This document shows, one piece after another, positions 48,336 through 58,188 of a stretch of 64,000 bases of DNA. Source of the stretch: Marinibacterium profundimaris. GTDB taxonomy: Bacteria; Pseudomonadota; Alphaproteobacteria; Rhodobacterales; Rhodobacteraceae. Numbering within the stretch: position 1 is the stretch's first letter; every line of letters begins with the position of its first letter. Location of the stretch: positions 62,001 through 126,000 of the forward strand of contig NZ_AQQR01000001.1 in the NCBI RefSeq assembly GCF_002210095.1, given 5' to 3'. The notes below the pieces were generated by a model. That model saw nothing but the letters and a program-made list of their open reading frames with translations, made no database searches and was not told the DNA's origin. The position numbers and the translations under genes are program-made.

Positions 48336-48935
48336 ATGTCTCATGCCGCATCCGCGCCCACCCTGGCCGCGCTGGTGACCCCGCAGAGCGGGGCCGCGCG
48401 CCGCGTCAGCCAGGTGGCCCTTGTCATCGCAGGGATCGCCCTGCTGGCCGTGGCGGCCAAGATCCGCGTGCCGATGTGGCCCGTGCCGATCACCATGGGC
48501 ACCTTCGCCGTGCTGACCATCGGTGCCGCCTATGGCGCGCGGCTGGGCCTGGCGACGATCCTAGGCTACCTCCTGATCGGCGCGCTCGGCTTCGATGTCT
48601 TCGCCGGCTCCTCGGCCGACGCTGCGGGCCTGACCTACATGATGGGCGGCACCGGCGGCTACCTGGTGGGCTACGTGCTGGCCACCGTGGCGCTTGGATA
48701 CCTGGCGCAGCGCGGCTGGGACCGCTCGGCCGGCAAAATGGCCCTGGCGCTGCTGGCGGGCAACGTGCTGATCTACGTTCCGGGCCTGTTCTGGCTGGGC
48801 ACGCTCTACGGCTGGGACCAGCCGATCCTGCAATGGGGCCTGACGCCCTTCCTGATCGGCGACGCGATCAAGCTGGCCCTGGCCGCGATGATCGTGCCGG
48901 GCGCCTGGAAGCTGGTGGCCAAGCTGCGCGGCTGA
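48336..48935 (+). CDS. bioY: Biotin transporter BioY
   Basis: 199 residues, six helices. The family hallmark is GLATILGYLLIGALGFDVFAG and the conserved MGGTGGYLVGYVLA. BioY is the substrate-binding S component of an ECF biotin importer; in many alphaproteobacteria it works with BioMN or alone. bioM/bioN are not in the window. A hairpin terminator follows at 48959-48987. Confidence 0.95.
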   Translation: MSHAASAPTLAALVTPQSGAARRVSQVALVIAGIALLAVAAKIRVPMWPVPITMGTFAVLTIGAAYGARLGLATILGYLLIGALGFDVFAGSSADAAGLTYMMGGTGGYLVGYVLATVALGYLAQRGWDRSAGKMALALLAGNVLIYVPGLFWLGTLYGWDQPILQWGLTPFLIGDAIKLALAAMIVPGAWKLVAKLRG

Positions 48936-48958
48936 GCCATTCCAGGATCCATTTCGAC

Positions 48959-48987
48959 GGGCGCGGGGAAATCTCCGCGCCCTTTTT
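48959..48987 (+). terminator. Rho-independent terminator after bioY
   Basis: GGGCGCGG, GGAAATCT, CCGCGCCC then TTTTT. Perfect 8-bp stem 24 bp after the bioY stop. Confidence 0.88.
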
Positions 48988-49127
48988 CCTTGGGCGCGTG
49001 GCTGCCAGCGGGCCACCCGGAAGGACCGTTCCGCCCGTGGCGGATGATGCGCCCCGAACGCGCGGAGATCAGCCGCGCGCGGGGTGGAGAGGGCGCAGCG
49101 GTGGCGCCGCTGGCCCATGACGGGACA

Positions 49128-50357
49128 TCAGGCGACCCGCGTCTCGATGTCAGCGCCCTGTTCGAGGGTGCGGTGCACGGGGCACTTGTCGGCGATCTCC
49201 ATCAGCCGGGTACGCTGTTCGCTGTCCAGATCACCCTCCAGCCGGACCTTGCGGATGAAGCGGTCGATCTTCGCACCCTTCGAGGCGCTGTCGTCCGTGT
49301 CGGCCTCGGCATCCTGGCGGTGCACCTTGTCATGTGTGACATCCACGCTGACATGGTCCAGCGGCCAGCCCTTGCGCCGGGCATACATGCGGATCGTCAT
49401 CGCGGTGCAGGCGCCCAGCCCCGCCGCCACCAGCCCGTAAGGGGACGGTCCGCGATCGGTGCCGCCATAGGCCTCGGGTTCATCCGCCAGCATGTGGTGA
49501 TCGCCCCCCCAGGAGACATCCTGCAGAAAGCCGTCCGGATCGGCTTCGGCCACGCGCACCACGCCTTCGGGCGCGCCGGGCGGCGCAGGCGGGGGCGCGA
49601 GATCGATGTAGCGGGCAGCCCATGCGGCGATGATTCCCGCGGCGTATTCCGCATCCGCCGGGTCCGAGATCAGGTGGTCGGCGTCGTCCAGCGTGACGAA
49701 GCTCTTGGGATGCAGTGCGGCGGCGAAGAGATGGCTGGCATTCGCAATCCCCACCACCGCGTCGCGCGGCGCATGCAGGATCAGCAGCGCGGCGTGAAGA
49801 TCGTGCAACGCCTCGTCCAGCCGCGCCTGCGCGACATCCTCGACGAAGCCCTGCCCGATGGTGACGGGGCGCCCGCCCAGCTCGACCTCGGCCTTGCCGT
49901 CCGCCCGGATCCGGTCGAGCGCGCCGGAGAAGTTCTCGAGCACATGCGAGGGATCGGACGGCGCCCCCAGCGTGGCGACGGCGCGTGTGGAGGGAATGCG
50001 CGCGCGGGCGCGGATCACCGCGGCACCGCCAAGGGAATGACCGATCAGCAGGGACGGCGCCATATCCCGGCCCGCCAGATATTCGGCGGCCAGGACAAGA
50101 TCATCGACGTTGGAGCTGAAGGAGGTGTTGGCGAATTCCCCGCCGGAATGGCCAAGTCCGGTGAAATCGAAGCGCAGCACCGCAAAGCCCATCGACGCCA
50201 GCTGGCCCGAGATCCGGCGCGCGGCGGGAATGTCCTTGGAGCAGGTGAAGCAATGGGCCATCAGCGCCGTGGCGCGCACCGGTCCCTCCGGCAGGTCGAG
50301 CCGGGCGCTGAGCTCGCTGCCATCATGGCCGGCAAAGGTGATACGTTCGCTGGGCAT
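49128..50357 (-). CDS. Alpha/beta hydrolase fused to OsmC domain
   Basis: 409 residues from ATG 50357. The N-terminal ~265 residues are an alpha/beta hydrolase: nucleophile elbow GHSLGG, Asp region near LILHAPRDAVVG and His in LDDADHLI. The C-terminal ~140 residues are an OsmC-type peroxiredoxin with its two redox cysteines (GLGACTAMTIRMYARRKG and KCPVHRTLEQGA). This fusion is found in many bacteria. OsmC domains reduce organic hydroperoxides; the role of the coupled hydrolase is unproven. Confidence 0.88.
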   Translation of the reverse strand: MPSERITFAGHDGSELSARLDLPEGPVRATALMAHCFTCSKDIPAARRISGQLASMGFAVLRFDFTGLGHSGGEFANTSFSSNVDDLVLAAEYLAGRDMAPSLLIGHSLGGAAVIRARARIPSTRAVATLGAPSDPSHVLENFSGALDRIRADGKAEVELGGRPVTIGQGFVEDVAQARLDEALHDLHAALLILHAPRDAVVGIANASHLFAAALHPKSFVTLDDADHLISDPADAEYAAGIIAAWAARYIDLAPPPAPPGAPEGVVRVAEADPDGFLQDVSWGGDHHMLADEPEAYGGTDRGPSPYGLVAAGLGACTAMTIRMYARRKGWPLDHVSVDVTHDKVHRQDAEADTDDSASKGAKIDRFIRKVRLEGDLDSEQRTRLMEIADKCPVHRTLEQGADIETRVA

Positions 50358-50608
50358 GGCAGGGCTCTCCCGTTTGGCGTGCTGCCTGAAGGTGGGTCCC
50401 GGGGCCGACGTGGGCAAGGGCTGGGGACGGCCGCCACGTCATGGTGATGCCGCTGTAACATGAGCGGGACGCAGGGCGGACTGAGAGGGACAGACAGCGC
50501 GCGGGTGCTGGCCGGCGCCTCGGCGCAACGCACCGGGATCCGGACGCGGGTGTAAAGAGGGTCAGCGCAACCGGCCTGTCGCCGTGCGACGGAACCGCAG
50601 GCCCGGCC

Positions 50609-50854
50609 CTAGCCCCGTGGCGGGGTCGGGCGCGCCGCGCGGTATTCGGCGAGGCGCCGTTCGAGGAATGCGCGCGCCTGCTTCTCGGTCAGGCGGATAC
50701 GCACCTCGGTGAGAAAGGCCTCCTCCAGCGACTGGGAGGAGGCCGAAATGACCTGCGCGACCTCGGTAAAGAACCGCTCGTCGCCCATTTCATCCATCGC
50801 GGCCACCACGTCATCGGCCAGCTGCGAGGCAAGGCGGACGAGCGTGTCGGACAT
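50609..50854 (-). CDS. Small conserved-looking helical protein, function unknown
   Basis: 81 residues, mostly alpha-helical and charged, with no signal peptide or motif I recognise (SDTLVRLASQLADDVVAAM, then RIRLTEKQARAFLERRLAEY). The ATG overlaps the stop of the alpha/beta hydrolase gene (ATGA-type), so it is translated together with it. This coupling is the main reason to accept it as a gene. Confidence 0.7.
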   Translation of the reverse strand: MSDTLVRLASQLADDVVAAMDEMGDERFFTEVAQVISASSQSLEEAFLTEVRIRLTEKQARAFLERRLAEYRAARPTPPRG

Positions 50855-51507
50855 CAGCGCGTGGTCTCGGTCAGGCGCCGCTTCACGTAATCGGTCACGT
50901 TGGTCATCAGCGTGTCCATGTGCGGCTCCTTGAAGAAGTGATCCGCGCCTTCGACCTCGGTATGGGTGATCGTGATTCCCTTCTGCTCGTGCAGCTTGCC
51001 GACGAGAGAGGTCGTGTCGGCGGGCGGCGCCACGCGGTCGGCGGTGCCGTTGATGATCAGGCCCGAAGAGGGGCAGGGCGCCAGGAACGAGAAATCGTAC
51101 ATGTTCGCCGGGGGCGAGACCGAGATGAAGCCCGTGATCTCGGGCCGGCGCATCAGCAGCTGCATGCCGATCCAGGCGCCGAAGGAGAACCCCGCGACCC
51201 AGCAATGCTTGGAATTGTTGTTCATCGACTGAAGATAGTCGAGCGCCGAAGCGGCATCCGAAAGCTCACCGATCCCCTGGTCATATTCGCCCTGGCTTCG
51301 GCCAACACCGCGGAAGTTGAACCGCAGGACGGTAAAGCCCATGTTGTAGAAGGCGTAATGCAGGTTGTAGACGACCTTGTTGTTCATCGTCCCGCCGAAC
51401 TGCGGATGCGGGTGCAGCACGATGGCGATGGGGGCGTCTTTTTCCTTTTGAGGGTGGTAGCGGCCTTCAAGGCGACCTTCGGGTCCTGGAAAAATGACCT
51501 CGGGCAT
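50854..51507 (-). CDS. Alpha/beta hydrolase (dienelactone-hydrolase-like)
   Basis: 217 residues. Segments include IVLHPHPQFGGTMNN (oxyanion region), FNFRGVGRSQGEY, the nucleophile elbow GFSFGAWIG (Ser), IINGTADRVAPP (Asp region) and EGADHFF (His). It resembles the small YpfH/DUF-like hydrolases of alphaproteobacteria. Substrate unknown. It is divergent from iscR, sharing a 235-bp promoter region. Confidence 0.85.
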   Translation of the reverse strand: MPEVIFPGPEGRLEGRYHPQKEKDAPIAIVLHPHPQFGGTMNNKVVYNLHYAFYNMGFTVLRFNFRGVGRSQGEYDQGIGELSDAASALDYLQSMNNNSKHCWVAGFSFGAWIGMQLLMRRPEITGFISVSPPANMYDFSFLAPCPSSGLIINGTADRVAPPADTTSLVGKLHEQKGITITHTEVEGADHFFKEPHMDTLMTNVTDYVKRRLTETTR

Positions 51508-51742
51508 GGAGGGCGGCGTCTCCTGACTTGTGCTTCTTGTTCGGCCGACAAATTATTGACGGAATCGCCCGGGGTACCTACAGGGGCAGTCCAGATCGGG
51601 GCGATCGCCGCGGCGCAACCGTTCAGAGCACTTATGCTCTTGGATGGCGCGCGTCAATATTTGCGAACGCTGGTGGCGGGAACGGTTCATTTGCGCATCA
51701 CACCCGAACGGGCGCGCGGACCACGGCGGAGGAGAAAACCAG
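51508..51742. promoter_or_regulatory. Divergent promoter region of the suf operon and hydrolase
   Basis: 235 bases. An AT-rich patch AAATTATTGACGGAATCG (about 51549-51566) contains TTGAC and is the most likely place for the suf promoter and for iron-responsive regulator binding, since IscR usually controls its own operon. I cannot assign a defined operator by eye. Confidence 0.4.
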
Positions 51743-52204
51743 GTGAAGCTGTCGACCAAGGGGCGTTATGCCATGGTGGCCCTGGCGGATATCGCCCTGC
51801 AACCGGCCGAGGAACTGGTGACGCTGAGCGCGATCGCGCAACGCCAGAAGATTTCGCTGCCCTATCTCGAGCAGCTCTTCGTGAAGCTGCGGAGAGCCAA
51901 CCTCGTCGTATCGGTGCGCGGGCCCGGCGGCGGCTATCGCCTGGCGCGCCCCCCGGCCGAGATCCGGGTCGTCGACGTGCTGAGCGCCGTGGACGAAACC
52001 GTGGACGCGATGCACAAGGGCGCGGGCGCCTCGGGAGGGTCGTCGGGAAGCCGGGCGCAATCGCTGACCAACCGGTTGTGGGAGGGGCTGTCGGCCCATG
52101 TCTATGTCTTCCTGCACCAGACCCGGTTGTCGGACGTGATCGCCAATGACCTGGCGCCCTGTCCGGCGGTACCCAACCTCTTTGCGGTTGTGGACGAAGA
52201 CTAG
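51743..52204 (+). CDS. iscR: Rrf2-family regulator IscR, without the usual cysteine ligands
   Basis: 153 residues from a GTG start at 51743. The N-terminal winged helix KLSTKGRYAMVALADIAL and the recognition region ISLPYLEQLFVKLRRANLV match IscR. E. coli IscR binds [2Fe-2S] with three cysteines between about residues 92 and 104; here that stretch (MHKGAGASGGSSGSRAQS) has none, and the only cysteine is near the C-terminus (APCPAVPN). Atypical ligation of this kind is known for Rhodobacter IscR. It heads the suf operon and likely controls it in response to iron or cluster supply. Confidence 0.93.
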   Translation: MKLSTKGRYAMVALADIALQPAEELVTLSAIAQRQKISLPYLEQLFVKLRRANLVVSVRGPGGGYRLARPPAEIRVVDVLSAVDETVDAMHKGAGASGGSSGSRAQSLTNRLWEGLSAHVYVFLHQTRLSDVIANDLAPCPAVPNLFAVVDED

Positions 52205-52232
52205 GCCGGTGTACCGACCCGGTCCCGACGGT

Positions 52233-52285
52233 CGAGGGGCGCTGCCCCTCGAGCTCCCCGGAGGTATTTTTGCAAAGATGAAGGA
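52233..52285 (+). repeat. Hairpin plus AT-tract motif between iscR and the desulfurase gene
   Basis: CGAGGGGC, GCT, GCCCCTCG is a perfect hairpin (52233-52251). It is followed by CTCCCCGGAG and TATTTTTGC, then AAAGATGAAG. The same composite (hairpin, CTCC..GGAG, TATTTTT) recurs at 60022-60075. CTCC..GGAG followed by the T-run resembles a short terminator or attenuator. It ends 9 bp before the GTG start of the next gene. Confidence 0.65.
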
Positions 52286-52294
52286 ACGGGCCCC

Positions 52295-53341
52295 GTGAAG
52301 AGCCGCGTCTACCTGGACTGGAATGCGACGGCGCCTTTGCGGGTCGAGGCGCGCGAGGCCATGATTGCGGCGATGGATGTCGTGGGCAATCCGTCCTCGG
52401 TCCATGCCGAGGGGCGTGCGGCCAAGGGGCTGGTGGAACGGGCCCGGGCGCAGGTGGCGGCGGCCTTCGGGGCCGAGGGGGCGGATATCGTCTTTACCTC
52501 GGGGGCGACCGAGGCGGCCGCACTGGCCTGTGCCGGGCGCGGTTTGCTGGGCGCCCCGGTGGAGCATGACGCGGTGCGCGCCTGGGTGTCCGAAGAGCTA
52601 GGCGTGTCGGAGAGCGGAGCCGTGCAGGTGGACGACCCCGGCCGGTCGGTCCTGCAGCTCGCCAATTCCGAGACCGGCGTGATCCAGGATCTGCCCGAGG
52701 GGCTGGAGCTGGTGGACGCGACCCAGGCCTTTGGCAAACTGCCGGTCGCCTTCAACTGGATGGGCGCGCGGATGGCGCTGATTTCGGCCCACAAGCTGGG
52801 CGGTCCGAAGGGAATCGGGGCCCTGGTGATGAAGCGCGGCACGGATGTCGCCGCGCGCATCCTTGGCGGCGGTCAGGAGATGGGTCGCCGGTCGGGGACG
52901 GAAAACGTCATTGGAATCGCGGGCTTCGGGGCCGCAGCAGAGGCGGCGGCACGGGATCTGGACGCCGGCGTCTGGGAGTCTGTTTCTGGAATTAGAAATA
53001 TTCTAGAAAAGGCTATTGAGGTCGCTGCGAAAACGACTATTTTCGTCGGGAAAGATGCTGCACGCCTGCCCAACACGTCCTGCCTGATAGCCCCGGGCTG
53101 GAAGGGCGAGACCCAGGTGATGGCGATGGATCTGGCCGGCTACGCGATTTCCGCGGGATCGGCCTGTTCGAGCGGCAAGGTGCGGGCCAGCCACGTGCTG
53201 ATCGCGATGGGATACGACCCCGACCTGGCCGGGGCAGCCGTGCGGATCAGCATCGGCCCGGCCACGACGGAAGACGAGGTACTGAGGTTCGCCGAAACCT
53301 GGGCCCGAGGGTTCAACCGGCATCGCGACCGCGGTGCATAA
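52295..53341 (+). CDS. Cysteine desulfurase (NifS/IscS class)
   Basis: 348 residues from GTG 52295. The N-terminus VYLDWNATAPLRVEA, the PLP lysine in SAHKLGGPKG and the sulfur-carrying cysteine in SAGSACSSGKV identify the class I (IscS/NifS) group. It makes persulfide sulfur from cysteine. A block at about 52978-53050 is markedly AT-rich, with codons rare in this genome (AGA, CTA, ATT), encoding GIRNILEKAIEVAAKTTIF. A second desulfurase (sufS) ends the same operon. Confidence 0.92.
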   Translation: MKSRVYLDWNATAPLRVEAREAMIAAMDVVGNPSSVHAEGRAAKGLVERARAQVAAAFGAEGADIVFTSGATEAAALACAGRGLLGAPVEHDAVRAWVSEELGVSESGAVQVDDPGRSVLQLANSETGVIQDLPEGLELVDATQAFGKLPVAFNWMGARMALISAHKLGGPKGIGALVMKRGTDVAARILGGGQEMGRRSGTENVIGIAGFGAAAEAAARDLDAGVWESVSGIRNILEKAIEVAAKTTIFVGKDAARLPNTSCLIAPGWKGETQVMAMDLAGYAISAGSACSSGKVRASHVLIAMGYDPDLAGAAVRISIGPATTEDEVLRFAETWARGFNRHRDRGA

Positions 53342-53349
53342 GGCAGACC

Positions 53350-53570
53350 GCACCGGCGGTGCAGACGTGTGTACTGCGCCACCGATGCGAGAGTTCCGTC
53401 AGCGCCGAGGGGCGCAATGTTCGATACGCACCTCGGTGCGACCCTGAAAACCGCACCCCCTGGTGCGAGCCTAATAACCGCACCTTCGGTGCAAACCTAC
53501 TAACCGCACCGTCGGTGCGAGCAATCAAGCGCACATCAGGTGCGAGACAGACGAGCGCCGAAAGTGGCGC
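53350..53570 (+). repeat. Array of nine short hairpins with ~26-nt period in the suf operon
   Basis: Stem-loops begin at 53350, 53376 (degenerate), 53402, 53428, 53453, 53480, 53506, 53531 and 53555. The core stem is GCACC/GGTGC with 2-4 nt loops; units at 53402 and 53555 have GCGCC/GGCGC, a compensatory A-T to G-C change. Linkers share a GAGCCTAATAACC-like sequence. The array starts 8 bp after the desulfurase stop and ends 5 bp before the sufB ribosome binding site. The period is not a multiple of three, so it is not coding. Confidence 0.85.
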
Positions 53571-53586
53571 ATGATCGGAGGACAGC

Positions 53587-55134
53587 ATGACCGCATTGGA
53601 TCAGCACCCGGCGGATGCCAAGATCAAGGACGCCGACGTCAAGGACGGTGTCGACCAGGAAACCGTTGACGCAGTCCGCGAGATCGGGACCTACAAATAC
53701 GGCTGGAACACCGATATCGAGATGGAATACGCGCCCAAGGGCCTGACCCCGGATATCGTGCGCCTGATCTCGGAGAAGAACGAAGAACCCCAGTGGATGA
53801 CCGACTGGCGGCTGGCGGCCTACGAGCGCTGGCTTCAGAAGGAAGAGCCTGACTGGGCGATGGTCGATTATCCGGAAATCGACTTCCAGGACCAGTATTA
53901 CTATGCCCGCCCAAAGAGCATGGAGACCAAGCCGAAGTCGCTTGACGAGGTGGATCCCAAGCTGCTGGCGACCTACGAAAAGCTGGGCATCCCGCTGAAG
54001 GAGCAGATGATCCTCGCCGGTGTCGAAGGCGCCGAGGATGCGCCGGCGGACGGGCGCAAGGTGGCCGTGGACGCGGTGTTCGATTCCGTCTCTGTCGGCA
54101 CCACCTTCCAGAAGGAACTGCAGAAGGCCGGGGTGATCTTCTGCTCGATCTCCGAGGCGATCCGCGAGCATCCCGAGCTGGTGAAGAAATACCTTGGCTC
54201 GGTCGTTCCGGTGTCGGACAACTTCTATGCGACGCTGAACTCGGCCGTCTTCTCGGACGGGTCGTTCGTCTATGTGCCGCCGGGCGTGCGCTGCCCGATG
54301 GAACTGTCGACCTACTTCCGGATCAACGCCGAGAACACGGGTCAGTTCGAACGGACGCTGATCATCGCCGACAAGGGCTCTTACGTCAGCTACCTCGAAG
54401 GCTGCACCGCACCGCAGCGCGACACGTCGCAGCTGCACGCGGCCGTGGTCGAGATCATCATCGAGGAAGACGCCGAGGTGAAGTATTCCACGGTGCAGAA
54501 CTGGTTCCCGGGCGACGAGAACGGCAAGGGCGGGATCTACAACTTCGTGACCAAGCGCGCCGATTGCCGGGGCGACCGGGCGAAGGTGATGTGGACCCAG
54601 GTCGAGACCGGCTCGGCCGTGACCTGGAAATACCCGTCCTGCATCCTGCGCGGCGATGACAGCCAGGGCGAATTCTACTCGATCGCCATCACCAACAACC
54701 ACCAGCAGGCCGATACCGGCACCAAGATGGTGCACCTGGGCAAGAACACCCGTTCGCGGATCGTGTCCAAGGGGATCTCGGCCGGGTTCGCGCAGAACAC
54801 CTATCGCGGCCTGGTCTCGATGCATCCGAAGGCGATGAACTCGCGGAACTACACCCAGTGTGACTCGCTGCTGATCGGCGACAAGTGCGGGGCGCATACG
54901 GTTCCCTACATCGAGGTGAAGAACAACTCGAGCCGGGTGGAACACGAGGCGACGACGTCCAAGGTGGACGACGACCAGATGTTCTATTGCCGCCAGCGCG
55001 GCATGGACGAGGAAGAGGCCGTGGCGCTGATCGTCAACGGCTTCGCCAAGGAAGTGCTGCAGGCGCTGCCGATGGAATTTGCCATGGAAGCGCAGCAGCT
55101 GGTTGCCATCTCGCTGGAAGGCTCCGTGGGCTGA
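53587..55134 (+). CDS. sufB: Fe-S cluster assembly scaffold subunit SufB
   Basis: 515 residues, usual for alphaproteobacteria. The beta-helix core and conserved C-terminal part are seen: [36 protein letters not shown], and the cysteine in [14 protein letters not shown]. SufB with SufC and SufD builds clusters on the SufBCD complex. CGGAGG lies before the ATG. The upstream gap is the hairpin array. Confidence 0.97.
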   Translation: MTALDQHPADAKIKDADVKDGVDQETVDAVREIGTYKYGWNTDIEMEYAPKGLTPDIVRLISEKNEEPQWMTDWRLAAYERWLQKEEPDWAMVDYPEIDFQDQYYYARPKSMETKPKSLDEVDPKLLATYEKLGIPLKEQMILAGVEGAEDAPADGRKVAVDAVFDSVSVGTTFQKELQKAGVIFCSISEAIREHPELVKKYLGSVVPVSDNFYATLNSAVFSDGSFVYVPPGVRCPMELSTYFRINAENTGQFERTLIIADKGSYVSYLEGCTAPQRDTSQLHAAVVEIIIEEDAEVKYSTVQNWFPGDENGKGGIYNFVTKRADCRGDRAKVMWTQVETGSAVTWKYPSCILRGDDSQGEFYSIAITNNHQQADTGTKMVHLGKNTRSRIVSKGISAGFAQNTYRGLVSMHPKAMNSRNYTQCDSLLIGDKCGAHTVPYIEVKNNSSRVEHEATTSKVDDDQMFYCRQRGMDEEEAVALIVNGFAKEVLQALPMEFAMEAQQLVAISLEGSVG

Positions 55135-55136
55135 TC

Positions 55137-55334
55137 ATGTCGGGCGGCCTGAAGTTCTTCGCCGCGGTGGCGCTGACCGCCGTCGTGGCGGCGGCGCTGA
55201 CGATCGCAGCGGCGCAGGGGTTCGGCCTGCTTCAGGGCGAAGCCCTGTCCCTGGTGTCGATCGCCGCGCTTGCGGGGGCGGCCGGGTGCCTCGGGGCACG
55301 GGCGGCGGCGCGTTTCGGAAAGGACCGGAAATGA
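55137..55334 (+). CDS. Small membrane protein in the suf operon
   Basis: 65 residues, 2 bp after sufB. Two hydrophobic helices ([20 protein letters not shown] and [16 protein letters not shown]) with a short basic tail (RFGKDRK). The stop overlaps the next start. No family recognised; its place between sufB and sufC suggests co-expression rather than function. Confidence 0.7.
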   Translation: MSGGLKFFAAVALTAVVAAALTIAAAQGFGLLQGEALSLVSIAALAGAAGCLGARAAARFGKDRK

Positions 55335-55642
55335 TCATCACCACAACACCCAATGTCGAGGGCCACCAGATCTCCGACTACAAGGGGATCGTCACGGGTG
55401 AGGCCATCCTTGGCGCCAATGTCTTCCGCGATCTCTTTGCCGGGATCACGGATGTCATCGGCGGTCGCTCCGGCGCCTATGAACAGGAACTCGGCCGTGC
55501 GCGCGAAACCGCCCTGGCCGAAATGGAAGAACGCGCCCTCGGGCTTGGCGCCAATGCCGTCGTGGGCGTCGATCTCGATTACGAAGTTATCAACAACATG
55601 CTGATGGTCAGTGCCTCCGGCACCGCCGTCGTGCTGGGCTGA
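55331..55642 (+). CDS. YbjQ family (UPF0145) protein
   Basis: 103 residues. The fold's markers are [11 protein letters not shown], the [23 protein letters not shown] stretch and the [13 protein letters not shown] strand. It forms a pentamer in homologues; function is unknown (annotated as heavy-metal-binding in some). ATGA overlap with the previous gene; 23 bp before sufC. Confidence 0.9.
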   Translation: MIITTTPNVEGHQISDYKGIVTGEAILGANVFRDLFAGITDVIGGRSGAYEQELGRARETALAEMEERALGLGANAVVGVDLDYEVINNMLMVSASGTAVVLG

Positions 55643-55665
55643 GGGCCCTTGAGAAGGGAAAGAAC

Positions 55666-56420
<755 letters not shown>

Positions 56421-56421
<1 letters not shown>

Positions 56422-57701
56422 TGGCTTTGCCGCAGACCAAGCATGACACCACCGAAGCGCGGCTGGCGACGCTGAGCCTGCCCGAAAGCGGCTGGTCGGC
56501 CCCGGCCCGGCGCGCGGCGCTGGCCCGCGTGCGCGAGATGGGCCTGCCCGCTGCGCGCGACGAGTACTGGAAATTCACCCGCCCCGACACGCTGACCCGG
56601 CCCGATGTGATCGAGGCGGCGGTTTTCGACTCCGGCGAGCCGCCGTTCTTCAACGAGATCGACACGCTGAAGGTGGTCTTTGTCGACGGTGTCTTCGATG
56701 CCGACGCCTCGGACGACCTGTCGCTGGAAGGTGTCAGCATCGAGCGTCTGGCCGACGTGGCCGGAACCGATATCCACTGGGCCAAGGATCTTTACGGCAC
56801 GCTGGAAACCAACGGGCAGGACCCGGTGGCCCGGCCGCTGGCGGCGCTGAACACCGCCTTTGCCACCGACGGGCTGCTGATCCACGTGACCGGCAAGCCG
56901 TCGAAGCCGATCCAGCTGACGTACAGCCACGCCGACACCCGCTCGGATGCAATCCTGCACCACGTGGTGAAGGTCGAGGCCGGGGCCGAGGTGACGATAC
57001 TGGAAAACGGCCCGGCCGCGGCGCGTTTCAACAAGTGCACCGAGATCGACATCGCCGACGGCGCCGCGCTGCATCACGTGCGCGCGCAGGGCCGCGACCA
57101 TGAGCGCCGCGCCGCGACGCATATGTTCACCCGGCTGGGCGAGAAATCGACCTACAAGTCCTTTACCCTGACCGTGAACGGCGTGATGACACGCAATGAA
57201 CAGGTGCTGGAGCTGACCGGCGACGAGGCGATCGCGCATGTGGCCGGCGCCTGTGTCGGCGATGGCGATTTCCACCATGACGACACGGTCTTCATCACCC
57301 ATGACGCGGTGGATTGCGAAAGCCGCCAGGTGTTCAAGAAGGTGCTGAAGAACGGCGCCACCGGTGTCTTCCAGGGCAAGATCCTGGTGAAGCCCGGCGC
57401 GCAGAAGACCGATGGCTACCAGATCAGCCAGTCGCTTCTGCTGGACGGCGACAGCCAGTTCCTGGCCAAGCCGGAGCTTGAGATCTACGCCGATGACGTG
57501 GCCTGTTCGCATGGCTCGACCTCGGGCGCGATCGACGAGGAGGGGCTGTTCTACCTGCGCTCGCGCGGGGTGCCGGAACGCGATGCGACGAACCTGCTGA
57601 CGCTGGCCTTCCTCGCCGAGGCGGTGGACGAGATCGAGGACCAGGCGCTTGCCGACGAAATCGTGTCCCGCCTGGAAGGGTGGCTGACGCGGCACGGCTG
57701 A
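56421..57701 (+). CDS. sufD: Fe-S cluster assembly subunit SufD
   Basis: 426 residues from ATG 56421. The N-terminal helical part (MGLPAARDEYWKFTRPDTL) leads into the beta-helix domain, and the C-terminus resembles SufB (HDAVDCESRQVFKKVL, DDVACSHGSTSGAID). It forms the SufBC2D complex. Coupled to sufC by overlap. Confidence 0.95.
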
Positions 57702-57702
57702 G

Positions 57703-58188
57703 ATGGCAGTCACGACCGACATCGCGGCGATGTATCGCCGGCCGCGCCCGGTTGTGGCGCGGCTGCTTGATATGGGACCGCGCGAGGACCGTGCCCTGGT
57801 CTTCCTGATGCTGTTCTGCGCCCTGGGCTTCGTCGCCCAGCTGCCGCGCCTCTCGCGTGAGGCGTATCTGCAGGAGCAGGAGCTGAACATGCTGATGGGC
57901 GGCGCGCTGCTGGGCTGGGTCTTTCTGGCGCCGCTGATGTTCTATGGCATCGCGGCGCTGTCGCACCTGGTGGCGAAGATCTTTGGCGGCAAGGGCCAGT
58001 GGTACGGCGCGCGCATCGCGCTGTTCTGGGCGCTGCTGGCCTCTGCGCCGCTGATGCTGCTGCACGGGCTGGTGGCCGGGTTCATCGGCCCTGGTGCGGC
58101 GCAGACGCTGGTTGGCGTCCTTTGGCTTGCCGTTTTGGGCTGGTTCTGGTTCACCGGGCTGAGGCTGGCGGAGCGTAGTGTGACATGA
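57703..58188 (+). CDS. Yip1-like integral membrane protein 1
   Basis: 161 residues, 1 bp after the sufD stop. Four hydrophobic helices (for example RALVFLMLFCALGFVAQLP and GALLGWVFLAPLMFYGIAAL). Fits the bacterial Yip1-domain group often found between sufD and sufS in Rhodobacterales. Its role is unknown. The last bases overlap the next gene. Confidence 0.75.
   Translation: MAVTTDIAAMYRRPRPVVARLLDMGPREDRALVFLMLFCALGFVAQLPRLSREAYLQEQELNMLMGGALLGWVFLAPLMFYGIAALSHLVAKIFGGKGQWYGARIALFWALLASAPLMLLHGLVAGFIGPGAAQTLVGVLWLAVLGWFWFTGLRLAERSVT

Noticed and set aside
51549-51580. Named iron-responsive operator in front of iscR
   Set aside because: An AT-rich TTGAC element is present but I could not match it to a defined consensus with confidence.
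53350-53570. Hairpin array as a CRISPR
   Set aside because: Conserved parts are only 5-bp palindrome arms and the linkers are also related to each other; there are no unique spacers, no cas genes, and it lies inside an operon.
53359-53574. 71-codon open frame through the hairpin array
   Set aside because: The array has a 24-27 nt period, so repeats fall in different frames and give no repeating peptide; no ribosome binding site.
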